This document shows, piece after piece, positions 12,359 through 25,080 of a DNA stretch of 64,000 bases. The notes under the pieces were generated by a model that was given only the letters and a program-made list of their open reading frames with translations, did no database searches and was not told where the DNA came from. Each line of letters starts with the position of its first letter. Within the stretch, counting starts at the first letter, position 1. A program made the position numbers and the translations under genes. This DNA comes from Monomorium pharaonis (taxonomy: Eukaryota; Arthropoda; Insecta; Hymenoptera; Formicidae), in NCBI RefSeq assembly GCF_013373865.1, contig NC_050468.1, forward strand, positions 15,149,496-15,213,495, in the 5' to 3' direction.

Positions 12359-12536
12359 GCAAATTCGATTGGATGCATTAGTTCGCACTAGTACACATTA
12401 AAGCTGTTGTACATATACGAAACAAAATATAATAATACGTGATATGTCATTTTTGTTATTATGTTTAGATTAAATTAGTAACAGTGGTTTTAATGTGCAC
12501 CAGTGCGCATTAAATGTGCAGTCCAATCAAATTCGC
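12359..12536. mobile_element. TA-flanked MITE with ~55-bp inverted ends
   Basis: The left end GCAAATTCGATTGGATGCA and the reverse complement of the right end, GCGAATTTGATTGGACTGCA, align and stay similar for about 55 bp, through GCGCACTGGTGCACATTAAA in the right copy. TA lies immediately outside both ends (12357-12358 and 12537-12538), as expected for Tc1/mariner-type insertion. At about 178 bp with no open frame it is non-autonomous. The arms have diverged by roughly a fifth, so the insertion is old. Confidence 0.7.
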
Positions 12537-15500
12537 TATTAGACAACAGTAAGATATAATAAATATTTAGGATTACTTTCCGAGTTATCAATTTAATAAG
12601 TATTTTAGAAAGATGAATAAAAAATCAAATTTTTTAAGTATATATAAAATATATTACAAGTAAAAGTTTAATTTTTTGTATAATTACAATGCTGAATTAG
12701 AATTACAAATTGATTGAATTAGAATTCAGCAAAGTTAAAAAATTCTATTAACGTATTAGTGTTTTCATAAAATCTTAATATAATTGACAGTAGATTAAGA
12801 CATGGCGGCAATGCTTGATTACTTTCTGTCGGTGCAGTCAACAAGGCCGTATCGTGTGAAGGAAATCCTGCTTAATTGCATTAATAACACCATCGTATCG
12901 CGACTATGTTCGGAAATTGAAACTTCTTAGTTCGTGGTGAGCCAAGTGCCTCCTTCAGTCCCGCCCTTCACACTACCGCCGGAGTTTCTCGTGGGAAGAA
13001 GCAAGCGGGTGGTGGAGGCGTTAAAGGCGTTCTCTCTGGCACCTCTATAATTAGGCGCTCGAATTTACCGACCTCCCCGAAAGAAAACTCAGAATAAGTT
13101 TACGTAACATAAAGTCGCAAAACTATCCCATCGCCGCTGTCGTCTTGTTAACGCTCGCAAAGTTTAGACCACGGCTTGGTTACAGTGTCACGAAAAGTGA
13201 TCCGTATTCATCGCTTTTATGTAGACGCTTTCAAATTTTCATGCCGATAGGAATATATATTTATCTCAAATTCTTTCAATACATTGCTAGTGATTGATGT
13301 TGTACATTACATATGTGTATATATTTTATTATTATTCAATATTATTATTATTTAATGTATACATATATTGAACATTTTCTTATTTATTACGACTTAAATT
13401 TACCAGTTGTAAATAATATAACAAGACACAATAATAACAATGTAGCAAATCTCGGAGCCTTTATTATTGCAGCAGTTCTGTGATATTATTAGATCAATGC
13501 TTATAAGTATGTACTATGTATTTTATTACGACAGAATTGCAAACGACATTATTAGATCAATGCTGCAAGGATAGGTCAAATACTAATTTAAAAGTCACAT
13601 ATGTATTTCAATTGAATGTTTGATGACAAAAATCATTTTTATTATACCTATATAAGATTCAAAACCAAATACAGGAAATTTTCTTTAAAATTTCATAGTC
13701 GATAAATGTATATGTGTATATACAGAGTGCTTATAAAATTCTTATGCAAGATCTTTTGGTATAATTATTATTTCTATACACGACAAATTTAATCCATAAA
13801 ATGTTAATAATAAGTGAAAGAATTTATTTTATTTCTATATGAATTTGTTTTTGAAATTATTATTTCTTAACATATCAATTATTATCTTATATACAAGTCG
13901 AAATACTATTCTAAAATTTGATAAATATTTTACAATTTATAGTACATCTTGAATTAATTTTTATTTTATGTTTCAATTTTGTTTATTGTAAGCATTGCAA
14001 TGAGATAAATTGATTCCTCCTCCCTTATCATACTAAACTTTTCTAAATAACAATTCTATTAGATATATTTAATATAAATATACACAAAACATTTAAGAGA
14101 GATTATAAATTAAAAGTTTCTAAAAGTTATTTATAAATTATATATTAATTCAACAACCTGCCAATAATAGAAATATTTTTTATTTATTTTACATTTCTAT
14201 TTTATATATCCATTTTTGCATGATCTAAAGATAATTATTATAATAATAAATATAATAGCTTTAACTGAAAAAATTAATGCACATTAGGATTAAATTAAAT
14301 CAGAATTATATATACACTAAACTATTGTTATAATATATTATTTCCTAGTTATACCTTAACACGTACTATTTTGTTTCATAGTTCCATGAGCGTGCTCTAG
14401 ACGTTAAAGTGTTATTTGCACGCAAATGTAATGTGACTCGTGAAACGTTGCGGGATGTATACGCCTTTGGCAAGAATCCAATTTTAAAGTATAAAGCGAT
14501 TGAATCGAAGATTCCCGAATAGAGCATTCGCATATGGAAAATCAAACGGATATGCGACCCAATTGTTACAAAATGCAAATACAATGCACCTTGAGATTAC
14601 AATTTCTGCTGCTTACGTAGGCAATACTTATATGCACTCTATTTATATTTTTTTGTACTTGAAAAAACAAGAGCGCTATTTAAAAACTAATTTCTGTATG
14701 CTTGCCAATCATGCGTGTCATTGTATGCACATGAGTTGTTACTAACGAAATAAGACAAAATTAAAAGAAAAGTATTAAAGTCTTTAGGTCATAAAAGATT
14801 TTACATAAATAACAAGCATTACTATTAGAACTTGTTCGGGGATTTATGCAAATATTTATTTATATTTTTCTGAAGAGAAACGAAAATAAAATGAAATAGA
14901 TATTTATTGATCGATTAGAAAATATAGCATAGTAGAAACGTGTATTTTTGTTAGCACGTTTTTAATACTGCCAAGTATTCTACAGTAGATATGTACATTT
15001 AAATATAATATTAAGTAAAATTTGATAAAACATGAAAATAAAGATAAAAAGATGAGGGATGAACGATTTTCGGTCACAGTCGATGTCTAATAATAATTTT
15101 TGTGTACATTTCACAATATCTAACTCATGCAAATTAATTTGTGATATTACGTATTCTAGCTTTAGTTTAGAATTATATTTGAAGATCGGCGAAAATGTCA
15201 CGTCCAATTTGAGCCTGAAATTTATATAATTTACCAAAAAATTATGAATAGCTATCAAGATTCGCTGAAAATGACTCTATTATACCTTTATGTTCTACTA
15301 TATATTTTATAAGCTATTACGAGGTGATAAAATATTTATTTTTTAGTTGAATTACCCTAGATAAAAATATTTTCTGTTTTGACCTGTAATGCTAATTTAA
15401 AAACTGATAACTCTAGAACGTAACTTCTTTGATGATGGAATAACTTGACCATCTTTTAAAAAATAAATTTAATTTCAAATTGCAGTGGCAAATATATGAT

Positions 15501-15600
15501 TTTTTGCTACCGCACGTAACTGAAATTTAATGACGTGTTTTCCAAGAATACTAAATCTTAACCGCAAGTCGCTATTAACTGACAAAAACTCAGTTTAGAT
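12537..15600. other. mostly AT-rich stretch with one GC island
   Basis: AT-rich except for a GC-rich island at about 12880-13200. A direct duplication of ATTATTAGATCAATGCT occurs at 13485 and 13548. GCTGAATT and AATTCAGC form a loose hairpin at 12692-12731. Several chance open frames of 60-90 codons were not recognised. No RNA genes seen. Confidence 0.55.
13485..13563 (+). repeat. short direct duplication
   Basis: ATTATTAGATCAATGC occurs at 13485-13500 and again at 13548-13563, an offset of 63 bp, and sequence on either side is loosely similar (CAG..TT upstream, TATAAG/TGCAAG downstream). It looks like an old tandem duplication of about 63 bp. Confidence 0.6.
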
Positions 15601-16060
15601 CTCATTCAAGGTGATAAGAGAAGAAGAGCGACGGCAAAGAATTAGTTAATTAGTTTCGCCAGACGCAGACACCACGATTGATGTCTTCATTTTCGAAACA
15701 TCGGATAGAACGCGCGGACACGCGATTGGTTTATTCGGGATTTAAAACGATTCGTTTTGATTGGAAATAATCCGCGGCACCGTCCGGCGACGCATTCTGT
15801 ATTTTCGCGATTTCGACAGTTTTTCAGCCGTTTCTGGTTTAATCTCGGAATTTCGGATAGCCGCAATTTTTGCGAGACAGCCAATCTACTACGTCGCTAG
15901 TTGATTACAACGCATTCGCTCGTTCAGCGCTCGCGTTCGCCATGCTGGTTTTGCGCTTTTACACGATTCCTATCAGTGCTCGTTGCAAACATGTATGTCG
16001 AACATCACGGAAATTATTTTCAACGTACAGAAATGAACGGCTAATTCACTAGTTGTAAGA
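15601..16060. other. small GC-richer island
   Basis: CpG dinucleotides are more frequent than in the flanks. The overlapping open frames (minus 15687-15884, plus 15870-16052) have no recognisable domain. A regulatory island is possible, with no direct support. Confidence 0.35.
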
Positions 16061-17165
16061 ATCATTTAACAAGTCCATTTTTTAAAGAAATAAATTTTTT
16101 ATCCTATTTTGTGATTAAATTAATTAACGTAAACATTAAAAAGATCTATTCTTAATGACAGTATCGTTATATTATCGTTCCACAGATGTGATAAAAAGTT
16201 GTGCATGCACGAAAAAAATGGCTACGATTGTTGTAACAATATTCTTTGTTTAAGAAAGAAATGTGAATTCAGATTATGTTGATATTACATTGAATATAAC
16301 TGTTAAGATGTCATCTATACGGTTGTCATAACTATAATGAATAACATTCGGCTAGAAATATCTTTATAGGTGATTATTTATGATTATTATCTTTTTAATA
16401 TAATCTATAAAACAAATAGTATGATCTATAAGACATAGTTATATAATATAGTATTGAGACATTTTAATTCCATTGCAGTAATAAAATAGACACTAGCAAT
16501 ATTACTATCAACTCGCGAAGAATTTTGCTTAAAATGTGTGTATTATATTGTGATTCTTCTTGTACATATTATTTTTATAACGAATCAATAAAATATTGAA
16601 TAATAAAAAAAGTAGCAGATTAACAACAACTGTATCAATATTAAACCTGTTTTCTTCCGGGAGAGTCTGCCGATATAACTTGACCTAATCTAATAGTAAA
16701 TTGGCGATAAATTCTGCTCGATTTCTGTTGCCAATCTGTATCGAACTGTTAAACTGCGTAGATGTTTGTTTCTGCCACCAATTTGCTGCTAAATACTGCA
16801 TGTGAATAGATTCTATTATAGTATTTCTGATAACATTCTGTCGTCGTCTGATAATACGGTTACATTATGGTTAGATTACGGTTGTAACATCCGTATAGCA
16901 GCTAGCATTTACTAAAATTGGGACAACCAGGTTACTTCCAAAATATTATTGTTTCCGCAAGTTTCTTGTATGGACAAGAAACAACATTATTACGTAATAA
17001 TGTACTCTTTTGTGGCAACCTTAATTTTTTCACCCTGAACGATATTAACATTGTTACATTAAGCGTGACATTAAGTGTTACAAAATAAGTCTTCGATTTT
17101 GATCGCAAAGAAAGTATAGAAGTATCTACAAATTTTTTATCTTACCTTTTTATATTAAAACTTTT
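16061..17165. other. AT-rich stretch
   Basis: Noncoding AT-rich DNA. The only structure I see is the pair of adjacent inverted repeats at 16961-17003, listed separately. Confidence 0.55.
16961..17003. repeat. two adjacent perfect inverted repeats
   Basis: GTTTCTTGT and ACAAGAAAC form a 9-bp stem with loop ATGG (16961-16982). This runs directly into the perfect 20-bp palindrome ACATTATTACGTAATAATGT (16984-17003). Both are exact. They could be structured RNA, a factor-binding cluster or the remnant of an element. Confidence 0.7.
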
Positions 17166-17776
17166 ACTGAAGTATCTCAAAGATTTAGCTATGTATAAAT
17201 CTGAAAATAATTTTAATAATTTCCAATTTGGTGACAGACAGTCTCCAATTAATCGCTTTAAATTTTGATCATGTTTTTCTTAAAGAAAATAATGTAGTCA
17301 TCTCTTTGGAAAATCAGATTTGATAACCATTTTTTTAAATAAAAATTTAAGCAATTTGAATAATAGTGATAGATACTCTAGCAATTTTATAGAATGGTAA
17401 AAAAACTATGATTCTCTTACGGAACATTAATAAAAAAATACAACTACATAATTATTTTAACCATTTTGCTCTGAGCAGCTGCTCGCAATTTTACTGATTA
17501 TATCAGAAAGGTTATTACATATTTATAATAAAATGTTCTATGCGATTACGTATATTTTTATTTATATTTAACATATTTTTTAATTTTTTCGCGACGAATT
17601 AGTGATTAATTGCAAACAGTTTTATGCACTGTATAATGACGATCAATGCTGCAGTCGCAAAAGGTTTAATAAAGATTTAATACAGATCTGAAAACAATTT
17701 TAAATTACATAATTATTTTGATGGTCTAATCAAATTATTTTTAGATCAGATTATGTTTTCGGGTACTTTAGCAAAA
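17166..17776. mobile_element. relic inverted-repeat element, family shared with 32573 and 39851
   Basis: The left end carries ACTGAAGTATCTCAAAGAT, a segment with TTTAGCTATGTATA, then AATCTGAAAATAATTTT. The right end, read in reverse complement, gives GCTAAAGTACCCGAAAA, then GATCTAAAAATAATTTGAT and TAGACCATCAAAATAATTA. The same ordered blocks recur in the other two copies. The ends are inverted, the interior is AT-rich without a coding frame, and precise boundaries or target duplications could not be fixed. Confidence 0.5.
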
Positions 17777-18247
17777 CCGTACTTTTCATGCAAATGTAAA
17801 AAACAGACAACAAAAAGATAAAAATATAAAAGTAAATCTTTATCATATTTTAAACTTTACGTTGATATGACTATATTACAACGGATATACTTTACTTGAT
17901 CTTATGCAACGATTTATTTTGCTTCTTATTGTAATGACTGCGATGGTGAACCCAGTGAGACACAAATGTCTCCGACCGATTATCTATGCAAACGTTTTGA
18001 ACAAGATTGTGCTCGGTACAGTTTGCTAAGCTACATATCATACAGACATAATACAGAAATATACATGTATTACTTTCGACGTATTATGTCAGATCTTTGG
18101 TTTGCTGTCACTGTAATGAGATACGTCCTGCGAAGCGCTCGGCTAGAAAAAAGATCTAGTTTGATTTTCGTTATTTATCTTCTTTATTGCGTTATATGTT
18201 GTATTTAATCATCATTATCGCATATTAACAAGATATGTAACGCTATA
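17777..18247. other. AT-rich spacer with slightly GC-richer patch
   Basis: Spacer between two repeats. An 80-codon open frame (17966-18208) lies in a less AT-rich patch; its conceptual product has no recognisable domain, so it is not called as a gene. Confidence 0.4.
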
Positions 18248-18503
18248 CACTACCGTTTTAAAAGTTGAAATTTGTCTACTTTGTCTTTTTTAATTAAATA
18301 ATGGGAATTTTGAAGATGAGTATACTTTAAATCTTTTTTTCTAATCTTTTAAATGTTGAGCTTAATAATAATAATTTTAATGATTAAAAATATTACATTC
18401 TAAGAAGAATATATAAAGAAAATATGGCAGAATTTGAATAATATTAAGCATAAAAAGGAAGTATATACAAAACTCAAAGTAGACAAACACTTTTAGGCAG
18501 TTG
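18248..18503. mobile_element. TA-flanked Tc1/mariner-like MITE
   Basis: The left end is CACTACCGTTTTAAAAGTTG, then AAATTTGTCTACTTTG. The reverse complement of the right end is CAACTGCCTAAAAGTG, then TTTGTCTACTTTG. TA flanks both ends (18246-18247 and 18504-18505). CACTACCGTT...AAAAGTT resembles terminal repeats known from Tc1-type transposons. The 256-bp interior is AT-rich with no open frame, so it would be non-autonomous. Confidence 0.62.
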
Positions 18504-19610
18504 TAAAAATCCATTTAATACATTCTAATATTAATAAAAATTCTATAAATACTATAAATAGTATAAATTTTGTACTTTTCTGAAATATAATATTCCTAAA
18601 ATACTTTTGTAATATTGTAATTTGCATACACATACATATGGTAAATGGTAAACCTTCGTGTTTGATGGGGGGTTAATTATTAGTTGCAGTTTCTCTGTTG
18701 GATTTAAATTTGCAATTTATTGCATGTGATTTCGTTTATACCATTCATGTTATTGCAAAAACTGTCTATCGCGAGTCGCTTTTGATAATTATTACGAGCA
18801 TACAACATGACGCCGACAATAGCTTCACCAGAACGTAACACAATGTGGCTAATATATTCACGTAAACAACATTGTGGACGGAATTCAAGCATGTAAGTTT
18901 TTATCGCACGTAAAGCGAGGCATCTCTCTGCCGTGCCTTTTCAACAAAAATCTTTGAAGTCGAGTTTGTGCAGAGCGCAACGATGCTTCTGTTTGTGTGC
19001 CCATACGCTTCTAGAAATAATTTATGGACCGGCTACAGAATCTTTTACGTTTCATTGGTATTTGGGTAACAGTATTTGGAAAACATTTACGCTTCTTGTA
19101 AAATATTATTAAATTTTTATCTCGACTGTCTCAAATAGTAGCTTCAAACTATAAGATATAGAAGAGTGTATAAAAGAGTTGAAATAGATAAATGTAGCAA
19201 ACGGAAAAACTGTATTCATATTTAACAAAAGAATTAGAAATGTATTTGAAGTTAATTATTTACATTTTTTTAACTGGCGTTGCTATATAATACAATTACA
19301 ATTAAAGACAATTTCAATTTGATTTTAAACTTATGCAACATATATAAGCCATATAAGCCTTATACTCATACTCTAATCACTGTCTAATCTCATACTCATA
19401 CTCTAATCACTGTCTATATGGTTAAAATTAGACAGAGAGAGCTATTGCTCCAGCTATTGCTCTCTCACTTTTGTGTCAGCGAGCGTGCGTCTACGAGACG
19501 TGCAGTCTATGAGTATAAGTCTATGATATAATTGAGGTATATTATACATAAATTTAAAAAAAATTATAATTTTAGTTATTTAGCTATTCGGTATATTGCG
19601 AGAATGTAAT
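18504..19610. other. AT-rich stretch
   Basis: AT-rich spacer with a moderately GC-richer patch at about 18760-19060. A 62-codon minus frame (18704-18892) was not recognised. The element at 19363-19515 lies inside and is listed separately. Confidence 0.5.
19363..19515. mobile_element. possible short TA-flanked element with internal tandem repeat
   Basis: TACTCATA at the left end and its inverse TATGAGTA at the right end are each flanked by TA (19361-19362, 19516-19517). Inside, a 30-bp unit containing CATACTCTAATCACTGTCTA is repeated in tandem (starting 19362 and 19392), and GAGAGAGC/GCTCTCTC forms a stem around a direct repeat of AGCTATTGCTC. The short terminal match makes the mobile-element reading tentative; the tandem and the hairpin are certain. 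Confidence 0.4.
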
Positions 19611-20180
19611 GATAGACGTAACACATAAAGACATTAATGCGTCAGTGCAGTAAAAGATTTTGGCGAAGATCAGAGCGAAGTGTGGAAAGTGCTGAGGCGT
19701 GTTGAAAAATGCAACGGTGCCTACCACTGCGACAAGCAACGGCGCGCGGCTTGCGGTGTATCCGGAAAGCGCGCGAATGCCGCTGCCGATGTCTGGCTAC
19801 GTATGCGAGCAAACCACTTCTCTTCCCACGCGAAAGTGCTTACGTCGCCGCGACGAAGAAGCGTTCGGAAAGAGATTGCGGAGTACGGCGAGAGGGTTCC
19901 TTTTTTTTTTTGGAGTTTTTCTCCCCCGTTTTTTTTTCCTCTTGCGCGCTCCGTTCGCGCGGTCTGGTTTTTCCCTCCTCGAAACCGAAGCCCCGTTACT
20001 CTCTCGCCCTTTGTTCCCCACGCGAAAGCGCTCATTACGTCGTTTCGTGTCGAAAGGCGAAGCCGTAGTTACTAATTTCGCTCCGCCACCCTCAACTTTA
20101 ATTCTCATTCGCGAAAACACAATTCGCGGTAGCGCTGCTGGCGGTTTAACAGAGAATTTCCTGCCAACCAGATCCACCAT
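19611..20180. other. GC-rich island with T-tracts
   Basis: CpG-rich block interrupted by polypyrimidine runs near 19900 and 19930. Open frames of 104-198 codons overlap in nearly every frame, and several run across the T-tracts as poly-Phe, so composition rather than coding explains them. A promoter or untranslated exon is possible. Confidence 0.45.
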
Positions 20181-23100
20181 GAAAATCTACTCAATGTTTT
20201 TCGCATTTTTTTTTTATAAGACCGACTTTTCTCCAAATCTAAACATGACTGGCAAAGTTACAGGATACTTGTTTTTTTTTTTTATATATATATAAACTTG
20301 AAATACTTCTATTATTTTTTAATAATTTAAATTTTGCATATAATAACAAATAAATATGATACACATATCGTATTATTGATAGACGATTGACAGAAAACCA
20401 AATTGAACAAGATATGAACCATTTTGAAATCCAATCTATTTTCTGGAACGTTATATATGCATCTTTCCGGTAGATTTGTACAAAGTTAATCGAAATATGA
20501 GTGGTTATAAAATCGTTTTTGTATCAAATGTTGCAGTTATCGACAGTTACTGCGAATATACCGCGTATATCCTGTGTTGGTGTTTGATTACACGCGCAAG
20601 CACTTCTTACGCGAAAATGCTAACGTTGCTCGAGCCGAGGCTTGAGCGGCTTCGCCGTGGTCGCGAATTCTGCACTGCGCTTTCTCTTTCGCGACAGAAT
20701 GTTTCACAGAAATTCATTATGAAATGTAGCGGCAAGGCAAAATTTCCACGTCGGTTCGTGATTAAAGTTGTAACAATGAACTTCTGTAGGTCGCGCAAAG
20801 TGGGACAAAATTGTACGAAAGTGGATAACCGTTACGCGTATTTGAGGCTTATCACAAAAATATTCAGTCGCTTTTACTGATAATAGAAAGAGTGGAGAAT
20901 AAAAACGAATTGCAGATGACCGCAATTCACCATACGCTTGTATCTTTAATGTTGCGTTGGCTATAAACGGTTATATTGCCATTTATACGTAATTGACTAT
21001 AAACTTTTTTATTAATTCCTTTTACGGTATGAATGCAATTTGAAATTTTACTTGGGTCATTAATTGATGACATTATGTACAATTTTTTACGTATTCTTTC
21101 ATTACGTTGATTTACTTATATTTATATTATGCAAATTCCATATTGCACATATTTTTTGCATCAATATTTTGCGTCGCATCAAATAGACATCAAATAAACG
21201 TGCATAAATATTCAGAAAACATTGAGTTTATTGTATCGTATAATTAATAACATATTTTGATTAAGGTTATTTTAAATTAACAATATGTGTAATAATAAGT
21301 TAAATTTTGTATAATCTTAATTTATGCACGTTAGATAGAACATTTTAATATGATAAAATTCAAAGCATTATATTCATATGTATCTATTTTGTATTAATTG
21401 CGGAAAATAATTACTATAATTATCGTGAACTTAAAAAAAATAATGGTTTAATAGTTAGCATTTAAAAGTAACATTGAGGTTTGTATTTTACCATCGTGAT
21501 GCTATAGTTTTTAAAAGTAATATCGATTACTGGTTAACAACCTCAAACATTTTAAGAGAATTGCAGATATCAGAGTTCACAAAACTTCATTTAAAAAAAA
21601 ACACGATGGCTTCGAAAGTGTGATGGCAGCTTTTCCAAACAATTTTACATACGTACGGGAAAAAAAGAGTCGCGTTTGCGTTAACCTAATCACCGATGTA
21701 CGTGCAACCACGAGTTTCGCATTTGCCACAGACCATTGCTTCTGCTCCGAATGCAGTACGGGTTCGGGAGAATGTACAAAACCACCGGAAGCTACAATAA
21801 CATTTCCATTTGATCTTTGAATTCAAAAGTCAAAGAAAAAAGAACGTACTCGGGTAAATCGAATTTTGCGAGTCACCTTTCTGTTTTCTCCTTTACTTTA
21901 TTTAATGCAATGACTTTTTACTTTTCACACAATGTAAATTTTTAGAGCACTGTAACTACAAAGTTGTTTTGGCGATATTTGAAAAAAAAATCTAACAAAG
22001 AAAATGATTCGAATTTTTGGTACACTAATTTAATATAATAATTAGTAATATTAAAAAATATATATTGGTCACATTTAAATTTATAAATAATTTTCACACA
22101 GACTAAATGAGTAAAAATATGCGGAGTATTTTGAAATTAAAACAATATAGCAAAAAAGTTCTTGAAAAATTAAGTTAAATAATTATTTGTGAATTGTTAC
22201 TTCAAAATAGTAATTTTCAAAATATAAAAATTTATCTTTTATGCTCTATATAATCTCGTCGTATATATAATAATTGCAAAAATATATTAGTAACTTTTAT
22301 TCAAACGATAAATAGTGTAGTTAACGATAAGTACTATTTATTCATTGTATTTTACTCAAATGACATTATCTTTTGCTAATATCTTGACTAAAATTATCTT
22401 TTATTTTTTTTACGTAATTATTATCAAATATTAAACAAATATATATTATATCTATGCTATTTCTTTCAATGTTTTTATATTAAATACAATATATGAAACA
22501 AAATATTAATGCATACAATTAACGTTTTTTCTGATTTCTCATTGATTTTTAAACTCATGTTTGAAATCATCAACAAAGGATGTGTAAGCATGTAGATTAC
22601 TCTTTGACTCATGTAGCTAATATGAGAACTCATAACGAACGAGCGTTATATCATCTTGCTTCGTGTAACTCACAACGGATAACACAATGTCGAGTTTTAT
22701 TTCTCTTTTTTTTGTTTTGATGTCAACTGCACAGTAAAATTAAATTTAAGTTTATATATTTTTAGAATAAAATATGTTATTAGGGTATAAATATACAGAG
22801 AAAAATGATTGAAACAAACGCGCGTTTATATTACAAAGCGTAAATATTTAAATTAGCTATCGAAAGAATTTAATATAAGTAGATATTTAATGTTAGAGAA
22901 CAGAAAAAAAATTATGAACATAGAGAAACTTATCTTGACAAACTTAATTTGTTTTATTTTTTTGAATGAGCTAGAATTAAATTAAATTAAAAATTTTTTA
23001 AGACGCGCGTAGAAATTATTCTTCAGTTTGTAAAAAGGATTAAAATATTTGTCCTATTAGTCAATTTTGTGTAAATATAGAAGGATTATTATTATATTTC

Positions 23101-24600
23101 CGTCACTATATTATTATATTTTTATGAACATTTCCGTTTAATTTAAAGAGTATCATATACGTTATTAGATATTATATAAGTATTTGCTTTATTATTGCTC
23201 AAATACTTTTCTGTTTGGCTTAAAATAATAAGAACATACATTTATGCAAGTCCATTTGAAATGTAAAATGTGTTTGCTTCACATACTAGAGATAAAGATA
23301 GAATCTTCGATTCATTACTTTTTAAATATTTAATACTTTTTGGTATATTAAGATATCAATATAAATATCTGTGCGATATTAAATGGACTAGGATTTTGTT
23401 ATTTGTTTGTATTTCTTAAACTTTATATACAAACTAATTGTCTTTTGAATGTCTTCATATTGCTCAATAAATTGATTGAAATATAAATTGATTCGTTGGT
23501 CAAGGAATTACTAAATAAGGAGTAGGTGACACAGTTCTGGAATATCTTGTACTATAGAAAAGCAAGTGCGGTTCCGTGCGATTTCATATATTAAGTGGTA
23601 TATAGTTGGTCGCGTGGTGAGCATTCGGCAGATATATATCCATGTAATAGCGCGCACCGCCATGCACGCGGGGAAGAACTGGAGCATATTCAGCATTATC
23701 TGTTGTATCGTAATAAAATACTCTTCACCCATTTCTACGCTTCTGCATGCGCGTATGTACGTACAGAGATGCCTGCACAATTCAGTGTTACAACTCTCTA
23801 CGGGATACGTAGTCCGCCTTGGATATATTCGACATAAACACGAAACACGTTTGTGCTCGCCACGGTCGGTCCTGCTCTCAATCTTCAACACGTTCCACAC
23901 AGACGTTTAACAACGTACAAATCTGTTTTATTACAAATATTACGAATAGTTCGTTACTCGAGGGAATGTTAAAGAAAGCTCTGCTGAATTTTAATTAAAA
24001 TTAGACAAATTTTTATAAAATAGAAATTATAATTTCTATTCCTTAACACTTAAAATATTTGTGGAATATTCACTTTTCAAAAAGTATTTCTATATAATAA
24101 AGAAGAATTAAATTATACTCTAAATCAAGTTTTTATTAAAAATCTTGAAAATATTGATTATTGTTTTATTTTAATTTCGCCTCGACGGTTTTTTAAAATA
24201 AATTCTTATAAAATTGCTTTCGTGATGTTTCTAATTTTGATGGTGACATATTTTTTAACAAAGTAATGAGATTTTTATGTAATGTACTGGAAATATAATT
24301 ATACATTTGCAAATTGACTTCAATTAATTCATGAAAATTTAATGCATAAATATTTTATTTATATATTGCAAATAACATGCAAATGCAAAATTATTAAATT
24401 GAGAGTATACACTGTGTCATCTATCAACTATCTATTAATTTTCAAATTAATAAATAATAACGTTATGTTATTGAAAAAGCCAAAGCATCAGAAGATAATA
24501 CGATACCCAATTAACTTGACACAAATAATTATCGTTGTTAATTAATTAATTAACTGTTCAAAACAAAAGTAAAATTTATTTTGTCATAAAAGAATCGGAT
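20181..24600. other. AT-rich stretch with minor GC-richer patches
   Basis: Mostly AT-rich noncoding DNA. Less AT-rich patches lie at about 20590-20880, 21600-21820 and 23520-23900, each with overlapping open frames on both strands and no recognisable domain. At 21600-21820 all three minus frames are open for more than 30 codons. At about 22795 a TA-ACAGAGAAAAAT motif resembles mariner-type ends without a matching partner. No RNA gene seen. Confidence 0.5.
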
Positions 24601-25080
24601 GAAATATATCTTGTAGAATGTCGCCGTTCTTATGCGGAACTTGCATTGGTTCGTCGTCAGCGTTTTGACATGTAAACAATTAGTATTTTGTTTTAAAAAA
24701 GATGTTTCTTCGGAGATGCGACCGCGTCGTAAATCCAATGCACCGCCACGTCCTTCTCGCGAATATACGCGCACGGAGCGCCGATCGATAATTATTGGCA
24801 GGTCAGCGAAGCTAAAGTCCGTTCGCAAAAGTTCATTATACGGTGTGCTTCCTCAACGTAGGTACTTCCTGTGGCGTACAGAGACGCGCGCGTACTCATC
24901 GTTAGGTGAGGGCGAACGAGACTCCATACTGACGTTAATTATTATTGGCAGTTTCACGGAACGAACTCGGTTCTCGCTCTATCGAGCGTGCACACGCGGC
25001 ACGATGCGACACGGCGCGACGGACTCTATACAACTTAATTGCGTTGCATTCGATCTTGCGGGCTTTGAGAAATAAATGAG
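24601..25080. other. GC-richer island with a 147-codon open frame
   Basis: The plus frame 24632-25075 is open for 147 codons but is basic, rich in Arg, Ser and Thr, and has no domain I recognise. Opposite-strand frames are also open. TAATTATTGGCAG recurs (about 24788 and 24937, the latter with an insert). Coding cannot be excluded; a CpG-rich regulatory island is at least as likely. Confidence 0.3.

Noticed and set aside
19699..20295. 198-codon open frame
   Set aside because: Runs through T-tracts as poly-Phe and competes with open frames on both strands; explained by GC-rich composition.
23511..23910. Antiparallel open frames of 129 and 114 codons
   Set aside because: Both strands are open over the same bases, which points to composition rather than coding.
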